64,000 nt of DNA, taken from NCBI GenBank assembly GCA_051872395.1, contig JBJEDU010000032.1, forward strand, positions 1 through 64,000. The letters are read 5' to 3'. Positions 53,323-61,506 of this stretch are shown piece by piece. How positions within the stretch are numbered: position 1 is the first letter of the stretch; every line of letters begins with the position of its first letter. The position numbers were made by a program, and so were the translations under genes. This DNA is from JBJEDU01 sp051872395. Lineage in GTDB: Bacteria; Bacillota_I; Bacilli_A; RFN20; CAG-826. The notes under the pieces were generated by a model, which was given only the letters and a program-made list of their open reading frames with translations, ran no database searches and was not told the DNA's origin.

Positions 53323-53400
53323 CGGGATGTAGCGTAGCTTGGTTATCGCGTCTGCTTTGGGAGCAGGAGGTCGTGAGTTCGAATCTCACCATCCCGACCA
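53323..53400 (+). tRNA. tRNA-Pro (anticodon TGG)
   Basis: 78-nt cloverleaf, acceptor CGGGATG/CATCCCG, anticodon loop TTTGGGA, encoded CCA. Confidence 0.96.
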
Positions 53401-53410
53401 TTATTTATTT

Positions 53411-53486
53411 GGGGCTATAGCTCAGTTGGAAGAGCGTCTGATTTGCATTCAGAAGGTCGAGAGTTCGAATCTCTTTAGCTCCACCA
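53411..53486 (+). tRNA. tRNA-Ala (anticodon TGC)
   Basis: 76-nt cloverleaf with acceptor GGGGCTA/TAGCTCC including the G3-T70 wobble that identifies tRNA-Ala; anticodon loop TTTGCAT, encoded CCA. Confidence 0.97.
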
Positions 53487-53497
53487 AAAATGTATAT

Positions 53498-53574
53498 GGC
53501 TGCGTAGCTCAGTTGGCTAGAGCGTTCGGTTCATACCCGATAGGTCGAGAGTTCAAGTCTCCCCGCAGCTACCA
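53498..53574 (+). tRNA. tRNA-Met, elongator (anticodon CAT)
   Basis: 77-nt cloverleaf, acceptor GGCTGCG/CGCAGCT with a G1-T72 wobble, as in Bacillus elongator tRNA-Met; anticodon stem TTCGG/CCGAT, loop TTCATAC. Confidence 0.88.
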
Positions 53575-53582
53575 TTTATTTT

Positions 53583-53659
53583 GGACCACTAGCTCAATTG
53601 GTCAGAGCATCTGGCTCATAACCGGCTGGTTTCGGGTTCAAGTCCTGAGTGGTCCACCA
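53583..53659 (+). tRNA. tRNA-Ile2 (CAT anticodon, lysidine type)
   Basis: 77-nt cloverleaf, acceptor GGACCAC/GTGGTCC, loop CTCATAA. Overall it resembles Bacillus tRNA-Ile2 rather than tRNA-Met, so C34 is probably changed to lysidine by TilS to read ATA. The outer anticodon-stem pair is mismatched (T-C). Confidence 0.8.
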
Positions 53660-53662
53660 ATC

Positions 53663-53752
53663 GGAGGTGTACCCAAGTGGTTGAAGGGGTTGGTCTTGAA
53701 AACCAATAGGGGCGAGTAACCCGCTAGAGTTCGAATCTCTATACCTCCGCCA
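53663..53752 (+). tRNA. tRNA-Ser (anticodon TGA)
   Basis: 90-nt class II tRNA, acceptor GGAGGTG/TACCTCC, anticodon stem TTGGT/ACCAA with loop CTTGAAA, long variable arm, encoded CCA. Confidence 0.95.
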
Positions 53753-53767
53753 TATTAAATGAAATGT

Positions 53768-53815
53768 CCCCCATTTTTTTCCTAAATAAGGTAAGAAATG
53801 GTGGATTTTTTATTT
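53768..53815 (+). terminator. Terminator of the seven-tRNA operon
   Basis: CCCCCATTT pairs with AAATGGTGG (one mismatch) over an AT-rich loop, then a T run. Confidence 0.65.
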
Positions 53816-53859
53816 TCCATAACAATTTTATATATAAATATAGTAAAATTATCTTAATT

Positions 53860-54708
53860 ATGAACGACTTACAAAAATGCCAATTAAATATTTTAAAACA
53901 ATTTATTAGAGTGTGTGATAAATACAATCTTCGTTATTTTTTAGTGGGTGGTTCTTGTTTAGGCGCGATACGACATCAAGGTTTTATTCCTTGGGATGAT
54001 GATATTGATGTTGGAATGCCAAGAGAAGATTTTGAAAAATATATTACTTTGCAAAAAGAATATGAAGGGACAAATTTCTTCATTCAAACATATAAATCAG
54101 ATCCTTGTTATATTTATAATTACGCTAAATTGCGTGATAGTGGAACGACATACATTGAAAATATTTACAAATATCATCGAATTAATCATGGTGTATGGAT
54201 TGATATTTTTCCAATTGATGCTTTCGTAAATAAAATTATGCCGAGAGAAAAATATGCAAAAAGTGTGAAATTTGTGTGGTGGAATGTCTATTTGTCTTAT
54301 TTACCGGCTTTACGAAGAAAAGTTCATAAACGAACATTTTTTAAAGATATTGGTTTGAATATTATTGCAGGTTTATCTTATATTTTTGATATCAATCATT
54401 TTAGAAACAAAAGAATTGATAAATATACTCAAAAATATAATAATTCTGATTCAAAAATGTATGGTAATCACTTCGGTTTTAACGTTAAAAAAGAAGCGAT
54501 GGATAAACAAATATTCTTTGAGTATATCAAAGTGAAATTTGAGGATATTGAAGCAAATGTTCCAAAACAATATGATACATATTTAACTAATCTTTATGGA
54601 GATTATATGAAATTTCCTCCAATAGAAAAACAAGTTGGACATCATTTGAATAAAGGATTTTCTTTGTCTATTGGATATGAGCAATATATTAAAGAACACA
54701 AAATCTAA
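53860..54708 (+). CDS. licD: LicD/fukutin-family nucleotidyltransferase-fold protein
   Basis: 282 residues. The LicD core is clear: LVGGSCLGAIRHQGFIPWDDDIDVGM, with the metal-binding DDD/D residues, and GVWIDIFPIDAF. The family transfers phosphocholine, ribitol phosphate or similar groups from a CDP donor to glycans. The next two genes make CDP-ribitol (tarI, tarJ), so ribitol phosphate is the likely group. ATG at 53860 is preferred; an upstream reading runs through the tRNA terminator. Confidence 0.87.
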   Translation: MNDLQKCQLNILKQFIRVCDKYNLRYFLVGGSCLGAIRHQGFIPWDDDIDVGMPREDFEKYITLQKEYEGTNFFIQTYKSDPCYIYNYAKLRDSGTTYIENIYKYHRINHGVWIDIFPIDAFVNKIMPREKYAKSVKFVWWNVYLSYLPALRRKVHKRTFFKDIGLNIIAGLSYIFDINHFRNKRIDKYTQKYNNSDSKMYGNHFGFNVKKEAMDKQIFFEYIKVKFEDIEANVPKQYDTYLTNLYGDYMKFPPIEKQVGHHLNKGFSLSIGYEQYIKEHKI

Positions 54709-54726
54709 ACAGGAGTTATTTTTATT

Positions 54727-55437
54727 ATGAATTATGCGTTGATTTTAGCCGCAGGAACTGGCTCAAGAATGGGAAATACTGATAAACCAAAACAGTTTCT
54801 TCCAATTTATGGAAAACCTTTGGTGGTTCATACTGTTGAAGCTTTTGAAATGCATGAAGAAATCGAAGGAATTGTCATCGCGACCAATGAAGCGTATGTT
54901 GACCAAGTAAAAGTTTGGTGTAAACAATATGATTTAAGCAAAGTTAAAGCAGTAGTGGCAGGTAGTGATTCTCGTCAAAAGAGTGTTTTTAATGGATTAA
55001 TGGCTTTAAAGAAATTTGTTAATGATGATGATATCCTTTTAATTCATGACGCTGCTAGACCACTGATTTCATCAAAAATAATTTCTGATAATATCAAAGA
55101 ATGTCAAATTTCTGATGCTGTCGATACAGTTATTAAAGCATCAGATACCATCATTTGTAGTAAAGATGATAAAACAATCGATAATATTCCAAATAGAAGC
55201 GAATTATATCAAGGTCAAACTCCTCAAACATTTAAATTTTCATTAATTATAAAAGCTCATGAGATGGCAATGAATAATGTTGTTAATAATGTTACTGATG
55301 ACGCAAAATTAGTTTTATCTCTTGGTTATAAAGTTTCTCTTGTTGAAGGAAGTAAACAAAATTTTAAAGTGACAACTTTCGATGATTTAATGATGCTAAA
55401 AGCGCTTTTGAAAATCGGAAAAACTGAGGTTTTATAA
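54727..55437 (+). CDS. tarI: Ribitol-5-phosphate cytidylyltransferase TarI (IspD-like)
   Basis: 236 residues. Nucleotide-binding AAGTGSRMGNTDKPKQFLP, then HDAARPLIS and the TarI-like IPNRSELYQGQTPQTF. The fold is shared with IspD of the MEP pathway, but the position between licD and tarJ and the local sequence favour TarI. It makes CDP-ribitol from ribitol 5-phosphate and CTP. Its stop overlaps the start of tarJ by one base. An IspD role cannot be fully excluded because ispF is in the window. Confidence 0.85.
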   Translation: MNYALILAAGTGSRMGNTDKPKQFLPIYGKPLVVHTVEAFEMHEEIEGIVIATNEAYVDQVKVWCKQYDLSKVKAVVAGSDSRQKSVFNGLMALKKFVNDDDILLIHDAARPLISSKIISDNIKECQISDAVDTVIKASDTIICSKDDKTIDNIPNRSELYQGQTPQTFKFSLIIKAHEMAMNNVVNNVTDDAKLVLSLGYKVSLVEGSKQNFKVTTFDDLMMLKALLKIGKTEVL

Positions 55438-56477
55438 TGTTTACAAATATATATAAAGTAACTTCTCCAGGTGTCATAGAAGAATTTGTTGATACAGTCG
55501 ATATTGAAAATAAAGTTGTCGTTAAGATTGATACGATGGCTATTTGCAAAGCTGATATCAGATATTATAAAGGCGATAGAGATCCTTTTGTCTTAGAACA
55601 TAAATACCCTTTAGCTCCTATTCATGAGGCTGTTGGTGTAGTTATTAAAGACCCAACAAATACCTTTAAAAGTGGTGATAAAGTAATTCTTGTGCCTAAT
55701 TCAATAGAATTCGATGAAGAAATTAAAAAAGAAAAAAATCGAAGAATGTTAAGAAAAGATTTGGGTGAAAATTACTGTCAAAACGCTATATTTAGAAGCT
55801 CTAACGCTGATGGATTTTTAAGACAATACTATTCTTGTGAGCCTTCTCAACTTGTTAAATATGATGATTCTGTCGAATCAAAATATGCGGTATTTTCTGA
55901 ACTTTTATCCGTTTCGAATGCAGCGATTAGAAGGATAGATTTTTCTTCTGTCAATAAATTGGCAATATTTGGTGATGGAATAATGGGATATATGACATAT
56001 GTCATGATTATTTCTTCCCATCCTGAAGTTGATTTAACTGTCTTTGGCACTAATAAAGATAAATTAGCGTTATTTAAAAAGGCTAAAACATTTTTAACAA
56101 ACGAATTTAATGGTGAACAATTCGATACACTTATCGAATGTGTCGGTGGAGCGTTTCAAGAAAATGTTATTGACTCAATGATTTCTTTTTCAATTGTTGG
56201 CGCGGATTTGATTCTTATGGGTGTCAGCGAAAATAAAGTTAAAATTAATACGAGAAAAATATTAGAAAAAGGACTTTCACTTAAAGGAGTAACTAGAAGT
56301 TCAAAAGAAGATTTTGTTCTCGTTAGCGAATTTTTGAATAAAAGCGAATTTGTTGATTTATTGAAACCTTTAGTTATTTCTATTAATCAAATCAATAATT
56401 TAAACGATATTTATAATTGTTTTACCAAAGAAATTGATAATAAAACAGTTGTTGGTAAAAATTTATTAATTTGGTAA
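55437..56477 (+). CDS. tarJ: Ribulose-5-phosphate reductase TarJ
   Basis: 346 residues, zinc-type medium-chain alcohol dehydrogenase; reduces ribulose 5-phosphate to ribitol 5-phosphate. TarJ features: ICKADIRYYKGDRDPFVLE, IHEAVGVV, IFRSSNADGFLRQYY and IFGDGIMGYMTYV (NADP site). It supplies the substrate of TarI. The three-gene set licD-tarI-tarJ is compact. Confidence 0.9.
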   Translation: MFTNIYKVTSPGVIEEFVDTVDIENKVVVKIDTMAICKADIRYYKGDRDPFVLEHKYPLAPIHEAVGVVIKDPTNTFKSGDKVILVPNSIEFDEEIKKEKNRRMLRKDLGENYCQNAIFRSSNADGFLRQYYSCEPSQLVKYDDSVESKYAVFSELLSVSNAAIRRIDFSSVNKLAIFGDGIMGYMTYVMIISSHPEVDLTVFGTNKDKLALFKKAKTFLTNEFNGEQFDTLIECVGGAFQENVIDSMISFSIVGADLILMGVSENKVKINTRKILEKGLSLKGVTRSSKEDFVLVSEFLNKSEFVDLLKPLVISINQINNLNDIYNCFTKEIDNKTVVGKNLLIW

Positions 56478-56530
56478 TTTTAATATTTAATTAATATTAA
56501 TAAATGGTAAAATAAAAAAGCGAGGAAATT

Positions 56531-56974
56531 ATGCCAAACTGTAAAAATTGTGGTGCGAGAATTACAAAATTTGATAGTGATATTTGTCCAGTATGTGGTT
56601 ATAAACATCCTATTGATCGTAATGGCGAAGAAACTAGTGATATTACTAGCAGTTTTAATTTGCCAGAAAATTCCTCAATTAAAGTTAAACAAAAGAAAAG
56701 AATTGTTACTTTTTTATTAAGTGCTTTGCTTGGATTTACCGGTTTACCATTTTTTTACCTTGGATATAAAAAACAAGGTATTATCTCATTAATTTGTAAT
56801 GTTTTATACATCGCAGTTGTTGGAATCATTTTAACTTTTGTTGCTAATTTTGATCCATTAGTTGCTTTTTTACTCATCGCTTTATTATCTAATTATATTA
56901 TCAATATCATTATCGGTTTTATCTTTTTGTTCAAACATAATTTAAAAGATAAATCGGGCTTATTTTTGTCTTAA
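56531..56974 (+). CDS. Zinc-ribbon protein with TM2-like membrane domain
   Basis: 147 residues. N-terminal zinc ribbon with CKNCG and CPVCG, a linker, then three hydrophobic segments (about 58-76, 80-105, 110-137) with FTGLPFFYLGYKKQGIISL, typical of TM2-domain proteins. GAGG ribosome site. Function unknown. Directly followed by rsmE. Confidence 0.78.
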   Translation: MPNCKNCGARITKFDSDICPVCGYKHPIDRNGEETSDITSSFNLPENSSIKVKQKKRIVTFLLSALLGFTGLPFFYLGYKKQGIISLICNVLYIAVVGIILTFVANFDPLVAFLLIALLSNYIINIIIGFIFLFKHNLKDKSGLFLS

Positions 56975-56975
56975 A

Positions 56976-57707
56976 ATGCAACGTTATTTTGCTTCTTTAA
57001 ATAATAATAAAATTGTTCTTTCCACCGATGATGTTCATCATCTTTTAAATGTGATGAGAATGAAAGTTAATGAGCATATTGAAGTGGTTATTAATGGAGT
57101 TTCTTATCTTTGCAATATTGATTCTATAAATCCTTTAAATATTTCGATTATTTCAAAAATTGATAGAAATAGTGAATTGAATATTGATGTTAATTTGATA
57201 TTATGTTTACCCAAAGGTGACAAAATCGATTTAATTATTCAAAAAGCAGTGGAGCTTGGTGCAAATAAAATTATTTTTGTTCATTCTAAAAGGTCAATTA
57301 ATAAAATGACAAATGATGATTTAAATAGAAAAATGGTTCGTTATAACAAAATTATTAAAGAAGCAAGTGAACAGTGTAATAGAAACTCATTGATGAAAAT
57401 CGAAGGAATTTATCAAATAAAAGAATTAGATAACATAACCAAAGATTGTTTAAATTTAGTAGCGTATGAGGGTTTATGTGGAAAAACTGGTCAAATTAGT
57501 AATTTATTAAAAAATAATAATAAACCAATCAACATTATTATTGGACCAGAAGGTGGATTTGAAGAGGATGAAATTTCTCTTTTAGATAATTTAGGATTTC
57601 ATCAAGTTTCTTTAGGAAAAAGAATTCTTCGATTAGAAACCGCAGTATTTTATTCATTAAGTGTGATAGGATATATTTTAGAAAATTATGAAAAAGAAAT
57701 TATTTGA
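56976..57707 (+). CDS. rsmE: 16S rRNA (uracil1498-N3)-methyltransferase
   Basis: 243 residues, SPOUT methyltransferase. N-terminal PUA-like domain with HHLLNVMRMK, then CLPKGDKIDLIIQKAVELGA, and knot motifs IIIGPEGGFEEDEI and LGKRILRLETAVF. It starts one base after the previous stop and overlaps the next gene by 20 bp. Confidence 0.95.
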   Translation: MQRYFASLNNNKIVLSTDDVHHLLNVMRMKVNEHIEVVINGVSYLCNIDSINPLNISIISKIDRNSELNIDVNLILCLPKGDKIDLIIQKAVELGANKIIFVHSKRSINKMTNDDLNRKMVRYNKIIKEASEQCNRNSLMKIEGIYQIKELDNITKDCLNLVAYEGLCGKTGQISNLLKNNNKPINIIIGPEGGFEEDEISLLDNLGFHQVSLGKRILRLETAVFYSLSVIGYILENYEKEII

Positions 57708-58458
57708 ATTATTAGAAAGTAAAAGAAAATATAAGAATTCATTCCATGAAACAGAAGAATTTGCCTTCTTTTTAGCTAACAAATCGGTTTTAAAGAAGAT
57801 CGCAAAGTTCTCTTTTCTTTCTTTAGCGACGAATGAATTCGATATTTTAAGAGCGAATATTATTATTAAATCTTATTTTAATAAACTAAAAATTGAAGAA
57901 GAAATTTCTAATGTTACAAATCTAATTGTCGATAATAAAATTATTGATAATGACGAATTTTCTACTAATTTGCTATCGAAAATTAGTGATTTACCTTATT
58001 TATTAGATGGTAATAACAAAATTTACATTACTTTCTTTTCTCGACCAATAAATAATATTTATTTATTCGAACCAACTAAAATATTAGAAAAACCATATTC
58101 TTATTTAGTTACCTTATTTGATGAACTCGTCATTGATTCTTTCGATTATTATGGCAATAATATTTTTTCTTCAAATTTTGTTGATTTAGAAAAAGTTTGG
58201 ACCAACGGAAAAGAAACAGCGTTTTTCTTTAAGAAAACAAACAATATTTTCCTTGTTGATTCCCAAGGAAGATTAGATTTAGCGCTTCCTTTATTTGATA
58301 AATATATGAATAAAATCTCTTTAGAAAATATCGAACAAAGAATCGCGAAAGTTATTGAAGCATATTACGATAATTCTAAAGCGCTTTTTATCGATGAATT
58401 GTTTAATAATAACTTCATTTCATCGAGAATGTACGGAATATTAAAAAAACATAAATAA
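57688..58458 (+). CDS. Unknown cytosolic protein between rsmE and mtaB
   Basis: 256 residues, no membrane segment or known motif. The middle part is beta-rich (KIYITFFSRPINNIYLF, KETAFFFKKTNNIFLVDSQG); the ends look helical. Its translation is coupled with rsmE by overlap and mtaB follows after 2 nt, so it may be linked to RNA modification only by operon position. Confidence 0.6.
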   Translation: MKKKLFELLESKRKYKNSFHETEEFAFFLANKSVLKKIAKFSFLSLATNEFDILRANIIIKSYFNKLKIEEEISNVTNLIVDNKIIDNDEFSTNLLSKISDLPYLLDGNNKIYITFFSRPINNIYLFEPTKILEKPYSYLVTLFDELVIDSFDYYGNNIFSSNFVDLEKVWTNGKETAFFFKKTNNIFLVDSQGRLDLALPLFDKYMNKISLENIEQRIAKVIEAYYDNSKALFIDELFNNNFISSRMYGILKKHK

Positions 58459-58460
58459 AA

Positions 58461-59738
58461 ATGAAATCATTTTTAACAGTCTATCTTGGTTGCAAAGTCA
58501 ATCACTATGAATGCAGTGCGATTAGAACTCTTTTGCTTTATAAAGGTTTAATTGAAGATTTTTCTAATCCAGATGTTGTTATTATTAATACATGTTCAGT
58601 TACTTCTACTGCGGATCAAAAATCACGTCAAATAATTAGAAGATATCGTAAAAAATTTCCTCATTCAATTCTTGTGGTTATGGGATGTTATTCTCAAATT
58701 AATCATCAATTTATAATCGAAGAATTAAACGCTGATATTGTCATTGGAACATCTAATCGAAATAAAATTCATGATTATTTGCTTGAATTTGAAAATAATC
58801 ATCAAAAAATTGATGCGACTGATGATAAACCACGCTTATTTTGTGAATATGAAGAATTAAAAGAATCAGCGTGCTCAGAAAATGTCAGAGCGTATTTAAA
58901 AATCCAAGATGGATGCGATAATTTTTGTAGTTATTGTTTAATTCCTTTTACACGTGGTAAATCTCGTTCAAGAAGTTATTTTGATATTATCAAAGAAGCA
59001 AAATTTTTAATTAAACAAGGATATAAAGAAATTGTAGTGACAGGAATCGATGTTGGAAGCTATGGTAAAGATTTAAAAGAAAATATTTCTTTTTCTTCAT
59101 TAATTGAGGAATTATTGAAATTAGATGGTTTAAATAGACTTAGAATTTCTTCGATTGAAGCGAGTCAAATCGATGAAAAATTAATTTCATTATTTTCAAA
59201 ATATCCAAACCTCGCTAAACATTTGCACATTCCTCTTCAATCTGGTTCTAATACTGTTTTAGAAAGAATGAATAGAAAATATGTGACAGAAGATTTTTAT
59301 CAAAAGATTCAATTAATTCATTCTTCTGTCGATAATATCGCTTTAACCACTGATGTCATTGTTGGATTTCCAGGAGAAACTGAGGAAGAATTTTTAGAAA
59401 CATTTAATTTTATTAAAAAATGTAATTTTTCAATGGTTCATGTATTTCCTTTCTCTTCAAGAAAAGGAACAAAAGCCTCATTATTAAAAAATCAAATTTC
59501 ACCTGATATAAAAAATGATAGAGTCCATAAATTATTAGATTTATCTAATTATTTATATCGACAATTTGTCGATAAAAATATCAATCAAAAGCAATTAGTT
59601 TTAATTGAACAATATTTAAAGGATGAACAAAAATTAATCGGTCATACCTCAAACTATATCGAAGTTAAAATTCCAGAAACTAAAGATTTATCAGGCGAAT
59701 TTATAGAAATTGTTTTAAATAGTAAGATATTATCGTAA
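58461..59738 (+). CDS. mtaB: tRNA (t6A37)-C2 methylthiotransferase MtaB
   Basis: 425 residues. N-terminal UPF0004 domain with three cysteines (YLGCKVN, NTCSVTS, VMGCYSQ), radical-SAM motif CDNFCSYC, FTRGKSRSR and a C-terminal TRAM region. It converts t6A37 to ms2t6A37 in tRNAs reading ANN codons, using two 4Fe-4S clusters and SAM. The H in KVNHYE replaces the more common Q. Confidence 0.92.
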   Translation: MKSFLTVYLGCKVNHYECSAIRTLLLYKGLIEDFSNPDVVIINTCSVTSTADQKSRQIIRRYRKKFPHSILVVMGCYSQINHQFIIEELNADIVIGTSNRNKIHDYLLEFENNHQKIDATDDKPRLFCEYEELKESACSENVRAYLKIQDGCDNFCSYCLIPFTRGKSRSRSYFDIIKEAKFLIKQGYKEIVVTGIDVGSYGKDLKENISFSSLIEELLKLDGLNRLRISSIEASQIDEKLISLFSKYPNLAKHLHIPLQSGSNTVLERMNRKYVTEDFYQKIQLIHSSVDNIALTTDVIVGFPGETEEEFLETFNFIKKCNFSMVHVFPFSSRKGTKASLLKNQISPDIKNDRVHKLLDLSNYLYRQFVDKNINQKQLVLIEQYLKDEQKLIGHTSNYIEVKIPETKDLSGEFIEIVLNSKILS

Positions 59739-59830
59739 TAATTTTATATTTTCTTTGTCAATGTTAAAATTTATTTGACTATTTAATATATAATTACATA
59801 TAATAATTGAGACTTAAGGAGGTGACTAAT

Positions 59831-60076
59831 ATGGCAGTCCCACAAAGAAGAATTTCAAAAACTCGTAAAAGATTAAGAAGAACACACTTTAAATTACATG
59901 TAACCGGATTAGTTACTTGTCCTAAATGTGGTGAAATGATTAAATCTCACCATGTTTGCCCAAAATGTGGTTATTATGCTGGAAAGCATGTTGTTAACGA
60001 TGGCAAACTCGTTACCAAAGAAGAAGTTAAAAAAGAAACCACAGCAGGCAAAAAGAGCGCTAAAAAAGCTGATTAA
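59831..60076 (+). CDS. rpmF: 50S ribosomal protein L32
   Basis: 81 residues, a little longer than the usual 56-60 because of a lysine-rich tail. AVPQRRISKTRKRLRRTH start and zinc ribbon CPKCG/CPKCG. The ATG follows AAGGAGGTGACTAAT, a near-perfect ribosome site. Confidence 0.95.
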   Translation: MAVPQRRISKTRKRLRRTHFKLHVTGLVTCPKCGEMIKSHHVCPKCGYYAGKHVVNDGKLVTKEEVKKETTAGKKSAKKAD

Positions 60077-60089
60077 TTAAATCTTTTAT

Positions 60090-60127
60090 AAAAAATACCT
60101 CAAATCTAGCAAAGAGGTATTTTTTTA
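60090..60127 (+). terminator. Terminator after rpmF
   Basis: AAAAATACCTC pairs with GAGGTATTTTT over a 12-nt loop, then T. Confidence 0.88.
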
Positions 60128-60181
60128 TCTTTAGAATTTTTATTCTAATCATTTTTATTTATTTGATATAATTATTTTTAG

Positions 60182-60212
60182 AAAGGATCGATTTATAATC
60201 GAGAATATAATT
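60182..60212 (+). promoter_or_regulatory. deoC leader: hairpin between Shine-Dalgarno and ATG
   Basis: AAAGGA (60182-60187) is followed at once by hairpin TCGATT-TAT-AATCGA (60188-60202) and then 10 nt to the ATG. Folding would reduce the spacing from 25 to 10 nt. Confidence 0.55.
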
Positions 60213-60848
60213 ATGAATTATAATAAATTTATTGATCACACCTTATTAAAACAAGATGCGACCCCTGAACAAATTATCAAACTATGCGAAGAAGCTAAAC
60301 AATATCATTTTATGTCCGTTTGTGTTAATCCTGGTTATGTACCTTTAGCCGCTAGTGCATTACAAGGTAGCGATGTTAAAGTTTGTACTGTTGTTGGATT
60401 TCCGCTTGGCATGAATTTAACTAAAACAAAATTACAAGAAACTGAACTCGCTTTGTCTTTAGGCGCTGAAGAGATTGATATGGTCATCAATGTTGGCATG
60501 CTCAAAGACCATCAAGATGAATATGTCGGTCAAGAAATTGCCTTATTAAAACAAGCATGTGGATCAAAAGTTTTAAAAGTTATTATTGAAACATGTTTAT
60601 TAACCGACGAAGAAAAAGTTAGAGCTTGTTTATTAGCAAAAGAAGCTGGAGCGGATTTTGTTAAAACTTCCACTGGATTTTCTACTGGTGGAGCGACAGT
60701 TCATGATGTCAAATTAATGAGAGAAACTGTTGGCCCTGATATGGGAGTTAAAGCTTCTGGTGGGGTTAAGACCCATCAAGATTTACTTGATATGATTGAA
60801 GCTGGCGCTTCTCGAATCGGAACATCTTCTGGAATCAAAATTATTTAA
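60213..60848 (+). CDS. deoC: Deoxyribose-phosphate aldolase
   Basis: 211 residues, class I aldolase splitting deoxyribose 5-phosphate to glyceraldehyde 3-phosphate and acetaldehyde. HTLLKQDAT at the start, EIDMVINVG, KVIIETCLL and FVKTSTGFSTGGAT with the Schiff-base Lys, and VKASGGVKT. Links deoxynucleoside salvage to glycolysis. Confidence 0.97.
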   Translation: MNYNKFIDHTLLKQDATPEQIIKLCEEAKQYHFMSVCVNPGYVPLAASALQGSDVKVCTVVGFPLGMNLTKTKLQETELALSLGAEEIDMVINVGMLKDHQDEYVGQEIALLKQACGSKVLKVIIETCLLTDEEKVRACLLAKEAGADFVKTSTGFSTGGATVHDVKLMRETVGPDMGVKASGGVKTHQDLLDMIEAGASRIGTSSGIKII

Positions 60849-60856
60849 TAATATAT

Positions 60857-61450
60857 ATGGATATAATGTCTTTATTCCATATCAAAAGAGAAAATACAGA
60901 ATTTGGTTTTTATTCTTTTTTGATATTCGCGTTAATTAAAATATTTGTATTTATTGGAAATTGTATAAGTGATATTTCTTTCATTTATTACGATTTATTT
61001 TCGTTATTATTTTATCTTTCGATAATTGGATTATGTCTTAGAGGATTCAAATATGACCGTCCTCGTTTAGTGGATGTTGGATCGACGATTCTATTTATTT
61101 ATTCTGGTGTCCAAGGTTTTATTATGCTTCCTTCTATTTCTATCGTTAGCGGTGATATTTTATTTAATATTTATACGATATTAAACTTCATGTTAAATTT
61201 ATTAACATGTGCTGCATTTTCACTTTTTGTTTCCAATTGGATTAGACCAATAAGCAAACTTGGAGATATTGAAAGAATTTTATTATTTATTGCTTCCATT
61301 ATTTCAGTTGCAATTTTCGTAATTTATATTTTTATGAATTTGACTTTTATAAAAAGTAACATTAGCTTTTTATTTTCTTGTTTTACCTTTCTTTCAAACG
61401 TGGTATTTTATATCGCGATGATGTATTCAACTTACTATTTGTATAAATAA
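60857..61450 (+). CDS. Polytopic membrane protein, unknown
   Basis: 197 residues with about six hydrophobic helices (17-40, 43-62, 73-92, 100-125, 140-162, 167-192). No family recognised. It follows deoC by 8 nt and has no clear ribosome site. Confidence 0.6.
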   Translation: MDIMSLFHIKRENTEFGFYSFLIFALIKIFVFIGNCISDISFIYYDLFSLLFYLSIIGLCLRGFKYDRPRLVDVGSTILFIYSGVQGFIMLPSISIVSGDILFNIYTILNFMLNLLTCAAFSLFVSNWIRPISKLGDIERILLFIASIISVAIFVIYIFMNLTFIKSNISFLFSCFTFLSNVVFYIAMMYSTYYLYK

Positions 61451-61506
61451 TTATAATCAAAATCGATTTTTTGCCCTATTTATATATTAAAGGGGGTAAA
61501 AAACCG

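Noticed and set aside
53339..53719. 126-residue open frame inside the tRNA cluster
   Set aside because: It runs through five tRNA genes; the resulting peptide is a translation of tRNA sequence.
54727..55437. Calling this gene ispD of the MEP pathway
   Set aside because: The IPNRSELYQGQTPQTF segment and position between licD and tarJ favour TarI, although the fold is shared with IspD.
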